Shown here one piece after another: positions 7,241 through 13,744 of a stretch of DNA of 15,069 bases. A program made the position numbers and the translations under genes. This DNA comes from Intestinibacter sp034113885. GTDB taxonomy: Bacteria; Bacillota; Clostridia; Peptostreptococcales; Peptostreptococcaceae. The stretch is taken from assembly GCF_034113885.1 (NCBI RefSeq), contig NZ_JAXEWM010000011.1, positions 1 through 15,069 on the forward strand, given 5' to 3'. Every line of letters begins with the position of its first letter. The first letter of the stretch is position 1. The notes beneath the pieces were generated by a model. It had not been told where the DNA came from, did not search any database, and saw only the letters and a program-made list of their open reading frames with translations.

Positions 7241-7386
7241 CTTTTATTTTTTAAAATTTATAATATTCTAATAATATACAAAATACATAAAAATCATACA
7301 AAAATACATATCAATATAAAATGTCAAAAAATAGAATAAAACATATTTTTTACACTATAATTTATAAATTTAAGCATAAAATCACA
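7241..7386. other. AT-rich spacer, nothing recognised
   Basis: These 146 bases between the HesA-like gene and the alcohol dehydrogenase promoter are almost all A and T. I see no gene and no convincing terminator for the upstream AOR operon, so read-through into the alcohol dehydrogenase leader is possible. Confidence 0.5.
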
Positions 7387-8067
7387 TTATAAATCTATAA
7401 TATTATACGAATTTTCTAACAAATCTATCAATAAAACTCTATTTCGATATAATTCGCCTTTATTAAGTAATAATTTTATAACCTCACTAACCTGAATAGA
7501 CGCAATGTTAGCCGGCGTAAAAGAAGGATTACCTAATTTTTTTTCTGCACCATTAGATGATTTCTTGTAAATTTTATTCAAAGTATCATCTCCTGGAAAT
7601 ACAGTACAAACTTGACCATACCATCCTCCAATAGCTCCATGAACCATCGGTATGTTCATTTTTTTACAAGCTTCTTGTAACACAAATCTCATTTGAATAC
7701 TATCTAAGGCATCTACTACTACATCGTGATCTTTTATTATATCGCAGCTATTTTCCTCACTAAAAGCACCATCGATTACAGAAATTTTGACATCAGAATT
7801 TATTTCGTTTACTCTCTTTTTAGCTTCATCAGTCTTTCGATTTCCTATAACCTTTTCAGTACTCAAAATTTGTCTATTTAAGTTAGTTTCATCAAATGCA
7901 TCCATATCAACAGCAGTAATGCTTCCAATACCAATTCTTGCAAGCATTTCAATAATATATCCACCAATACCTCCGCATCCTATGACACAAACACGAAAAT
8001 CTTGTAATTTATTATTTTCTTTTTCTGTTAACGTAGTGACATTTCTTGTATATCTTTTTTTCACCAT
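7387..8067 (-). CDS. HesA/MoeB/ThiF-family adenylyltransferase (sulfur-carrier activating)
   Basis: The start is set at the ATG at 8067-8065 (MVKKRYTRN), 8 bases after GGAGG; it lies 4 bases after the MoaD-like stop. The 226-residue protein has the nucleotide loop GCGGIG (30-35), VDMD, ETNLNRQ with R65 and Q66, GNRKTDEA and DALD (119-122), all typical of E1-like enzymes that adenylate the C-terminal glycine of MoaD or ThiS. Its partner is most likely the upstream MoaD-like protein. It lacks the paired CxxC zinc motifs of classical MoeB and is a little shorter. Together with AOR and MoaD this makes a dedicated dithiolene-sulfur module for the tungstopterin enzyme, an inference from gene order. 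Confidence 0.85.
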   Translation of the reverse strand: MVKKRYTRNVTTLTEKENNKLQDFRVCVIGCGGIGGYIIEMLARIGIGSITAVDMDAFDETNLNRQILSTEKVIGNRKTDEAKKRVNEINSDVKISVIDGAFSEENSCDIIKDHDVVVDALDSIQMRFVLQEACKKMNIPMVHGAIGGWYGQVCTVFPGDDTLNKIYKKSSNGAEKKLGNPSFTPANIASIQVSEVIKLLLNKGELYRNRVLLIDLLENSYNIIDL

Positions 8068-8071
8068 AAAA

Positions 8072-8296
8072 TCAACCTCCACCTACAGGAGGAAATAGAG
8101 AGACTACATCATTTTCTTTCAAAGCTCTATCACTTGGTCCATCGATTCCGTTTAAAAGCATTATTGCAACTTCTTCTTCATCAATTTTTACAATATCTAG
8201 AACATCTAAAATTGTGCTGTTATCTTCTAATTCCATAATTTGCTTTTTTTCTCTACCTTCTCTAAATGTCGCAAAAAGTCGAACTTCTACCTTCAT
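8072..8296 (-). CDS. moaD: MoaD-like sulfur carrier protein
   Basis: The start is set at MKVEVRLFA (ATG 8296-8294) because AGAGGTGA lies just upstream; a longer in-frame extension has no ribosome binding site. The 74-residue protein is a beta-grasp fold of MoaD length, begins with the usual VRLFATFRE strand and ends PPVGGG, the flexible Gly-Gly tail that is adenylated and then thiocarboxylated. It would donate sulfur for the pterin dithiolene. No moaE (the large subunit of molybdopterin synthase) is seen in this window, so it must use one elsewhere or a different acceptor. It lies between AOR and the HesA-like activator, translationally close to the latter. Confidence 0.87.
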   Translation of the reverse strand: MKVEVRLFATFREGREKKQIMELEDNSTILDVLDIVKIDEEEVAIMLLNGIDGPSDRALKENDVVSLFPPVGGG

Positions 8297-8334
8297 ACTT
8301 TCACCTCTCTTTACAAAAAGATATATATATATTT

Positions 8335-8417
8335 TATAGTAGCACAAAGTACCACTATATATAATATATTTTTTAAGTATACGACACTATTAAAATAAAT
8401 AGTATCGTATACTTAAA
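8335..8417 (-). repeat. Two hairpins between AOR and moaD
   Basis: Arms 8372-8391 and 8398-8417 form a 20-bp stem (TTTAAGTATACGA at the outer end) with a 6-base loop. A downstream hairpin, 8335-8344 with 8350-8359, has 10 pairs. In both, the imperfect positions are G-U pairs only when read as minus-strand RNA, which supports a function in that transcript. No U-tract follows, so partial termination or protection of the AOR message is more likely than full termination. Confidence 0.7.
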
Positions 8418-8465
8418 GTTATTTTACTTATATAAAGCGGTTGGCAATATTAATTTAGAAAATTT

Positions 8466-10301
8466 CTATCTAAATTGTTCTAATATTTCATTGTATTCTT
8501 CTAATCCTAATTTCTTTAATGTTGCTTCAGTTGGTATACTGTTTTCATCCCAACCTCTAACAGCATAGTATTCTGGTAATAATACATCTAATTTATGAAC
8601 ATGACCTTCAGATGGTCCACCTGGGATTGGATCTTCTAATAATCTCTTAGGTAATGTATCTTGAGATTTATCTATTCCAGCTCTTAGGTTGAATATTTTT
8701 TCTAATGTCCATATTCTATCTCCAGCTTCTAATATAGATTCTGCAGTGTAAGTGTCACCACATACTGCATTGTATATATCAGCATAGTCAGGAGCACCTA
8801 GACCAAATGTAGTGAATATACACATACCCATAGAGTCTATTACAGCAGTTAAATCATGGAATACTTTTGCATAAGCAGGTTTTCCTTCTAATGCAAATCT
8901 ATCTAATTTTTCTGGAACACCAAGTATTTCAGGGCTTATCATGTAACCTTTGATATGGCATCCACCTCTGTTATTTACTGCATAAGTTATACCATGTCCT
9001 TGAACACCTCTTGGGTCATAAGCTGGTAATTCTTGTTTTTTAACAGTCATAGAATATTGGATAGCATCTTCTCCATAAGATTCACATAATCTATAAGAAC
9101 CTAGTGCTAATTTATCACCAAATCCTTCTCTTTTACCCATTTTTTCAGTCCATTTAACCATAGCATCAACATCTCCCCATTTTAGAGATAATCCGTCAGC
9201 TGCTATTTCTTCGTCTTTAATATATCCTTTTTCATATAATTCCATAGCTGCAGCTAAAGTTGCACCAGCAGAAATTGTATCTAGACCATATTCATTACAA
9301 AGCATATTAGCTTCATTTACTGCATCTAAGTCATAGATATCACAGTCTGAACCAAATGACCATAATGTTTCATATTCTGGTCCACCACATTCAGTACCAT
9401 CTTTTAATTTTACCCATCTACCACAAGCTATAGGACATCTGTGGCAAGGATTTTTTCTTACTAAGCAGTTAGCTGTCATAGCTTCACCACTTATATCGTC
9501 AGCTTTTGGTGTATATGATTCTTGGAAGTTTTTAACTGGATGAACACCATTTTCATTTATTATGTTAACAAGTATAGCAGTTCCGTAAGTTGGAAGTCCA
9601 TCACCTGCAACTGGGTCATTCTTAAGTATATTAACTTTTTCTTTATTTACTGCAGATGCTTTTTCTTTATCTGGTAATTCAACGCTTCCACTACCTTTAA
9701 CAACTATAGCTTTTAAGTTTTTAGAACCTTGAACAGCTCCTACTCCACCTCTACCAGCAGCTCTATCTACATCATTCATTATAGCTGCTATAGGAGATAA
9801 TTTTTCTCCAGCTGGAGCTATACATAATACGTTAGAACCTGGATGAGCTTCTTTTAATTTTGCATCAGTTTCTGAAGATACCATTCCCCAATAAGGAGTT
9901 GCATCTTTGATTTCTATTTTATCATCTTCTATATAAAGATATACAGGTTTATCTGCTTTACCTTCTATAATAGCCATATCATATCCACAGTTTTTAAATT
10001 TAACTCCCCATTTACCACCAGAGTTTGATATTGCTATTGTTCCTGTAAGTGGTGATTTAGTTACTACCATATATCTACCACTAGTAGGCATTGGAGCAGC
10101 AGTTACTGGACCTGTAGCTATTACTAATTTATTTTCTGGGCTTAATGGATCTACTTTAGGATCTACTTCGTCCATAAAATATTTTACACCTAATCCTCTA
10201 GCACCTATAAATTTCTTAGCTATATCTTCTTTTAAAGCTTCAGTGCTTATTTTTCCATCTGTTAAGTTTATTCTTAAAACTTTTCCAACATAACCATACA
10301 T
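8466..10301 (-). CDS. aor: Tungsten-containing aldehyde:ferredoxin oxidoreductase
   Basis: The start is placed at the second ATG (10301, MYGYVGKVLRINL). GGGGG is 9 bases from it but only 3 from the ATG at 10307, and known AORs begin MYGxxG. The 611-residue protein matches the family over its full length: SENKL-like LSPENKL, GPVT, PTSGRY, KSPLTG, NSGG, AAGRGGVGAVQGSKNLKAI, GGPEYETL. The 4Fe-4S ligands are C286, C289 and C293 (CHRCPIAC) and C494 (DSMGMC). The enzyme binds a bis-pyranopterin tungsten cofactor in the cytoplasm and interconverts aldehydes and carboxylic acids with ferredoxin. It heads the operon AOR-moaD-hesA, with its own promoter and riboswitch leader. Molybdenum instead of tungsten is possible, but the tup operon argues for tungsten. 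Confidence 0.95.
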   Translation of the reverse strand: MYGYVGKVLRINLTDGKISTEALKEDIAKKFIGARGLGVKYFMDEVDPKVDPLSPENKLVIATGPVTAAPMPTSGRYMVVTKSPLTGTIAISNSGGKWGVKFKNCGYDMAIIEGKADKPVYLYIEDDKIEIKDATPYWGMVSSETDAKLKEAHPGSNVLCIAPAGEKLSPIAAIMNDVDRAAGRGGVGAVQGSKNLKAIVVKGSGSVELPDKEKASAVNKEKVNILKNDPVAGDGLPTYGTAILVNIINENGVHPVKNFQESYTPKADDISGEAMTANCLVRKNPCHRCPIACGRWVKLKDGTECGGPEYETLWSFGSDCDIYDLDAVNEANMLCNEYGLDTISAGATLAAAMELYEKGYIKDEEIAADGLSLKWGDVDAMVKWTEKMGKREGFGDKLALGSYRLCESYGEDAIQYSMTVKKQELPAYDPRGVQGHGITYAVNNRGGCHIKGYMISPEILGVPEKLDRFALEGKPAYAKVFHDLTAVIDSMGMCIFTTFGLGAPDYADIYNAVCGDTYTAESILEAGDRIWTLEKIFNLRAGIDKSQDTLPKRLLEDPIPGGPSEGHVHKLDVLLPEYYAVRGWDENSIPTEATLKKLGLEEYNEILEQFR

Positions 10302-10336
10302 ATTCATAATCCCCCTTTATGTTTAGCTACTAAAAT

Positions 10337-10378
10337 AAAAAACACCATTTGAATGAAGTAATATCCATCCAAATGGTG
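10337..10378 (-). terminator. Riboswitch-controlled terminator in the AOR leader
   Basis: CACCATTTGGATG (10378-10366) pairs with CATTCAAATGGTG (10355-10343) over 13 bp with one G-U and a 10-base loop, followed by TTTTTT on the minus strand. It lies between the riboswitch and the AOR start. A 12-base perfect match, ATGAAGTAATAT at 10423-10412 with ATATTACTTCAT at 10364-10353, can form instead and would remove the loop and part of the 3' arm. This is a terminator/antiterminator pair. Confidence 0.8.
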
Positions 10379-10428
10379 GTGTTTTTTATTTAATCCCTTG
10401 GAATGCGAGTAATATTACTTCATAATAC

Positions 10429-10525
10429 TATCTCCTTTCCAACGGGAGGCATATAAATTTCTAAATATACCCTACGGCCTCATTTTCCATAGCATAGACC
10501 TTAGGAAATATGAGATCGGAGAAAT
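10429..10525 (-). ncRNA. Moco/Tuco-type riboswitch upstream of AOR
   Basis: On the minus strand the blocks are TTTCTCCGAT, ATTTCCTAAGG, GCTATGGAAAATGAGGCC, GGGTATAT, TAGAAAT, TATATGCCTCCCGT and GGAAAGGAGATA. TCTCC pairs with GGAGA as outer stem, TTTCC with GGAAA, and GGTATAT with ATATGCC. The same conserved blocks occur before tupB at 5514-5638. The promoter upstream and the terminator switch downstream complete a regulatory leader of about 250 bases. I assign the class from motif pattern and gene context; a covariance-model search would settle it. Confidence 0.78.
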
Positions 10526-10555
10526 TTATTGAATTTTATTAATTATCTTAATTAA

Positions 10556-10584
10556 ATATTATCATCATAATTTTATATTGTCAA
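10556..10584 (-). promoter_or_regulatory. Predicted promoter of the AOR operon
   Basis: TTGACA (10584-10579), 17 bases, then TAATAT (10561-10556). The predicted start point lies about 25 bases ahead of the riboswitch. Confidence 0.75.
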
Positions 10585-10719
10585 CAACGTTTTCCTATTT
10601 TTTCCTCAAATGATCTCAAAAATTATTTTGTCGAAACTTTTTATTTTTATATTTTATTATATTTTTCTTTTTTTAAATAAGCACCTATATTTCTCCAAAA
10701 TAAACTATTATTTTACAAA

Positions 10720-10761
10720 TTAAAATACCACTTAGTATAAAATAAATCTATACCAAGTGGT
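10720..10761 (-). terminator. Terminator of the moaC-moaA-MOSC-mogA operon
   Basis: ACCACTTGGTATA (10761-10749) pairs with TATACTAAGTGGT (10739-10727) over 13 bp with one G-U, followed by ATTTTAATTT on the minus strand. It lies 20 bases after the mogA stop. Confidence 0.8.
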
Positions 10762-10781
10762 TAAATTAGTTTATAATCAAA

Positions 10782-11273
10782 TTATTTTCTAGCACATTCA
10801 CTAGCATTTCCTTTTAATATATCTAATCCATGATCCAAAGAATCCACGATAAAATCTAAATTTTCCTTAACAGCCTTTGGGCTTCCTGGTAAATTTATAA
10901 TTAGAGTATTTTTTCTTATAACAGAAACTGCTCTTGAAAGCATAGTTCTCTTAGTTATTTGCATGCTATATGCTCTCATAGCTTCTGGTATTCCTGGAAC
11001 TAGTTTATCAGCTATTGATAATGTAGCTTCTGGAGTATTATCTCTTGCAGAAAATCCTGTTCCCCCTGTAGTCAATATCAAATCTGCTATGTCATTATCA
11101 CATATGTATTTCATTTCATTTGCAAGAGTTTCCTTATCATCTGGCAATACTTTATAATGAACAACTTCATAGTTATAGCTTGAAACTATTTCTTTTATTT
11201 TTGCTCCACTTTCGTCTATTCTTTCTCCCTTTGAGCCCTTATCACTGGCTGTTATTATTGCAACTCTATACAT
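10782..11273 (-). CDS. mogA: MogA/MoaB-family molybdopterin adenylyltransferase
   Basis: The 163-residue protein has the family signature LTTGGTGFSARDNTPEA (TTGGTG at 68-73, D78) and LPGSPKAV near 128-135. MogA/MoaB proteins activate molybdopterin as its adenylate, ready for metal insertion by MoeA. Archaeal MoaB does the same step for the tungsten cofactor, so with a tungstate importer and AOR present it probably serves tungsten here. The ATG follows the MOSC stop by one base, so translation is coupled; GGAG is inside the end of the MOSC gene. It is the last gene before the terminator. moeA is not in this window. Confidence 0.9.
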   Translation of the reverse strand: MYRVAIITASDKGSKGERIDESGAKIKEIVSSYNYEVVHYKVLPDDKETLANEMKYICDNDIADLILTTGGTGFSARDNTPEATLSIADKLVPGIPEAMRAYSMQITKRTMLSRAVSVIRKNTLIINLPGSPKAVKENLDFIVDSLDHGLDILKGNASECARK

Positions 11274-11274
11274 A

Positions 11275-11712
11275 TTATTTTTCTCCTTTTATTACTATTT
11301 CGTCTCCAGCTTTTATTGTTCCGCCTTTGATTACTTTTGCAAATATACCATTTGTAGGCATTATACATGTTCCCATTTTTTTATGTATTGCACAATGGCT
11401 GTGGCATTCTTTACCTATTTGAGTTATTTCTAATACTACACCATTGCATTCAAATATAGTTCCAACTGGTATAGTTTTTAAATCATATCCTTCAACAATA
11501 AGGTTTTCACCAAATGCACCATGATCAACTCCTGCTCCTAAAGCATTAAATTCTTGTACTCTTTCATATGATAATAAGCTTACTTGTCTATGCCATTTTC
11601 CAGCATGAGCATCTCCTTCTATACCATAGTCTGGAACTAAAGTTATTTCATCAACGGCTTTCTTTTGAACACCCTTTTTTTCACTGGTACATACTGCTAT
11701 TATTTTTCCCAT
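11275..11712 (-). CDS. MOSC domain protein
   Basis: The start is taken at MGKIIAVCTSEKKG (ATG 11712-11710), 9 bases after GAGGAGG; an upstream in-frame ATG has no site. The 145-residue protein is a single MOSC domain: VPDYGIEGDAHAG (27-38), WHRQVSLLS (40-48), GAFGENL (65-71) and a cysteine-bearing stretch GKECHSHCAIHKKMGTC (C103, C107, C116). MOSC domains are found in the C-terminus of Moco sulfurases and as small stand-alone proteins believed to handle the cofactor or its sulfur. In this operon it sits between moaA and mogA, which points to a role in cofactor processing; the exact reaction is unknown. Confidence 0.88.
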   Translation of the reverse strand: MGKIIAVCTSEKKGVQKKAVDEITLVPDYGIEGDAHAGKWHRQVSLLSYERVQEFNALGAGVDHGAFGENLIVEGYDLKTIPVGTIFECNGVVLEITQIGKECHSHCAIHKKMGTCIMPTNGIFAKVIKGGTIKAGDEIVIKGEK

Positions 11713-11755
11713 TGTAAATATCCTCCTCATAATTATGATTAACAAATTTTATATT

Positions 11756-12730
11756 TTATCCACCTATTTCGACCATATTTTTTTCTTCAACATCTACGCT
11801 ATCGTATTTAAAAAACTCGTGGTGTATAGGTTTATTGTATATAGCTTTATAAATTTTATCTTGTAATTCATCATCGCTGATTCCATTTCTCAAAGGCTCT
11901 CTCAAATCTATACCTTTATTATAATGTAAGCATAATTTTAAAAATCCATTAGAAGTTAATCTAACTCTGTTACATTCTTCACAAAATTCATTGCTAATAG
12001 CACTTATAAATCCTATGCAACCTTTAAAATCTTTATTTTTGTAGTATCTCGCCGGACCATTTCCAAGTTTTTCTTTTACTACTTCAAATTCTCCAAATTC
12101 ATCTTCAAGCATTTTTAAAATTTCTTCATTTGGTATACCTGTGAATTGTTTACCGCATCCTATAGGCATCAATTCTATAAATCTAACTTGAATATTATCG
12201 TCCTTCGCAAGTCTAGCTATATCACAAAGTTCATCGTAATTATGCTCCTTAATAACTAGACAGTTAATTTTAGTTTTAATTCCTAATTTAACAGATTTCT
12301 TTATACCATTTATAACATCATCCATTTTATCTCTTCTAGTTATTTTTGCGAAATTCTCTCTGTTCAATGTATCTAAGCTTACATTTATGGCACTTACTCC
12401 TGCATCCTTTAAATCTTCTACCATTTCATTAAGTAATACACCATTGCTAGTCATTGTAATTTCATCGATTCCATCTATATCATTAATCTCTCTAATTAAT
12501 TCTACTATACCTTTTCTAACTAGAGGCTCTCCTCCAGTAATTTTTATTTTTTTAATTCCTAATTTAGCTACAACCTTACATATTTTTATAATTTCATCAA
12601 AAGAAAGAATATCTTCATGTTTTATTTCAGGAACACCTTCCTCTGGCATACAATAAGTACATCTTAAATTACACCTATCAGTAACTGATATTCTTAAATA
12701 TTCAATATTTCTATTTAATTTATCAATCAT
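11756..12730 (-). CDS. moaA: GTP 3',8-cyclase MoaA
   Basis: The start is set at MIDKLNRNIEYLR (ATG 12730-12728), 8 bases after GGAGG. The 324-residue protein has the N-terminal radical SAM cluster CNLRCTYC (C20, C24, C27), the ITGGEPL SAM-binding strand, the C-terminal substrate-binding cluster CEECNRVRLTSNGFLKLC (C250, C253, C267) and the terminal Gly-Gly that MoaA needs for activity. It converts GTP to 3',8-cyclo-dihydro-GTP, the first step of pyranopterin synthesis, and passes this to MoaC encoded just upstream. It is full length. The gene lies in moaC-moaA-MOSC-mogA with short gaps. Confidence 0.96.
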   Translation of the reverse strand: MIDKLNRNIEYLRISVTDRCNLRCTYCMPEEGVPEIKHEDILSFDEIIKICKVVAKLGIKKIKITGGEPLVRKGIVELIREINDIDGIDEITMTSNGVLLNEMVEDLKDAGVSAINVSLDTLNRENFAKITRRDKMDDVINGIKKSVKLGIKTKINCLVIKEHNYDELCDIARLAKDDNIQVRFIELMPIGCGKQFTGIPNEEILKMLEDEFGEFEVVKEKLGNGPARYYKNKDFKGCIGFISAISNEFCEECNRVRLTSNGFLKLCLHYNKGIDLREPLRNGISDDELQDKIYKAIYNKPIHHEFFKYDSVDVEEKNMVEIGG

Positions 12731-12812
12731 CGTTATTTCCTCCATTTTTAATGATTAATATATGGAAACTTTCAAATTTGTATAAACCTATTGTTTCATA
12801 TTAACCTTTATA

Positions 12813-13295
12813 TTATTTTCCAAATAGGTATTCACCGCTTTTTCCACCTGTTTTCTTAACAAGGTGAACATTTGATATTACCATACCTTTATTAATTGCT
12901 TTACACATATCGTATATAGTTAAAAGAGCTACATTTACACCAGTTAAGGCTTCCATTTCGACTCCTGTTTTTCCAGCAAGCTTAACTGTACATATAGCAG
13001 TTACACTTTTTTCTTCTTCATTTAATTCAAAATCTATTTTTGATTTTGTAAGCATTAATGGATGACACATAGGTATTAATTCTGATGTTTTTTTAGTAGC
13101 CATAATTCCTGCAACTCTAGCTACACCAAGAACATCACCTTTTGCGATACTTCCTTCCTTTATTCTTTTAAAAGTTTCTTCATTTACAAAAATTGTACCT
13201 GTCGCAATAGCTTCACGTTGTGTTATATTTTTTTCTGTAACGTCTACCATTATGGCATTACCTTTTTCATCAAAATGATTTAATTCATTCCCCAT
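12813..13295 (-). CDS. moaC: Cyclic pyranopterin monophosphate synthase MoaC
   Basis: The 160-residue protein shows MoaC motifs: MVDVTEKNITQREAIATG (16-33), the KGDVL lysine K52, IPMCHPLMLT, KTGVEMEALTGV and YDMCKA with D129 and K132. These match the catalytic K51, D128 and K131 of the E. coli enzyme. It rearranges the MoaA product to cyclic pyranopterin monophosphate. It is the first gene of its operon. AAAGGAG lies 9 bases before the ATG. The leader of about 190 bases to the upstream terminator is AT-rich; I see no riboswitch and no promoter I would defend in it. Confidence 0.95.
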   Translation of the reverse strand: MGNELNHFDEKGNAIMVDVTEKNITQREAIATGTIFVNEETFKRIKEGSIAKGDVLGVARVAGIMATKKTSELIPMCHPLMLTKSKIDFELNEEEKSVTAICTVKLAGKTGVEMEALTGVNVALLTIYDMCKAINKGMVISNVHLVKKTGGKSGEYLFGK

Positions 13296-13485
13296 ATCCC
13301 TTAACTCCTTTATTATAGTTTTAAATTTAATTTAAAATATTGTATAATTTTAAAATTTTATTTTTCGATAATTAATAAATTCAACATATATATATTTTAC
13401 TCTTTAATTACATGATATCACAATTTTATATATTATATAACATATGTTTTACATATTACGCATTCTAATACTTTGTTTTTAAAAA

Positions 13486-13536
13486 CAAAAAGTCTATTTA
13501 ATTCATTTTTTACTTACATTTTGAATTAAATAGACT
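13486..13536 (-). terminator. Terminator of an upstream minus-strand gene
   Basis: A perfect 15-bp stem (AGTCTATTTAATTCA at 13491-13505 with 13522-13536) and a 16-base loop is followed on the minus strand by TTTTTGTTTTT. These T's are part of an 18-bp perfect palindrome, TTTGTTTTTAAAAACAAA, at 13472-13489. On the plus strand the trailing sequence CTCTTTACTTT is a weaker tail. The upstream gene is cut off by the IS. Confidence 0.8.
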
Positions 13537-13538
13537 CT

Positions 13539-13628
13539 TTACTTTATTAATTTATTATCATTATTATAGATTTGTTTATATTTAGATTTGATTGGATATG
13601 TTTTTACAGAAATGAAAAAATTATAAAT
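13539..13628 (-). pseudogene. Possible 3' remnant of a gene interrupted by the IS
   Basis: Read on the minus strand from the IS edge, one frame stays open for 29 codons (ending KQIYNNDNKLIK) and stops at 13541-13539, three bases before the terminator stem. The other two frames have stops at once. A stop placed directly before a terminator is what a real gene end looks like. The peptide is low-complexity and AT-rich, so chance is not excluded, and no function can be given. Confidence 0.35.
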
Positions 13629-13643
13629 ACACCACTTTACAAG
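13629..13643 (+). repeat. Left terminal inverted repeat of the IS
   Basis: ACACCACTTTACAAG; partner at 15055-15069 with one mismatch (C/T at position 12). Confidence 0.85.
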
Positions 13644-13675
13644 TAATTAATTTTAAAAAATTTTAAAATAAAAAT

Positions 13676-13742
13676 AACTGAGCATCCATTTTGTTTTATT
13701 ATATAAGTAACCACACAAAATAATAAAATAAGGAGCTCAGTT
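13676..13742 (+). promoter_or_regulatory. Hairpin that can hide the transposase ribosome binding site
   Basis: AACTGAGC (13676-13683) pairs with GCTCAGTT (13735-13742), TCC (13685-13687) with GGA of the ribosome binding site AAGGAG, and TTTTATTAT (13694-13702) with 13720-13728. The ATG is at 13745. A transcript entering from outside would fold this way and block translation, a known self-limiting device of IS elements. Confidence 0.65.
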
Positions 13743-13744
13743 AT

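Noticed and set aside
7301..7327. A second TTGACA near 7328-7323 as a promoter
   Set aside because: No -10 box at suitable spacing; the nearest TATGAT is about 23 bases away.
11120..11422. 100-codon plus-strand frame with hydrophobic look
   Set aside because: It is the antisense of the MOSC and mogA genes, which have firm family motifs; the hydrophobicity comes from the AT-rich complement.
13472..13489. 18-bp perfect palindrome as a regulator operator for moaC
   Set aside because: It is only A/T plus two G/C bases, and half of it is the T-tract of the adjacent terminator.
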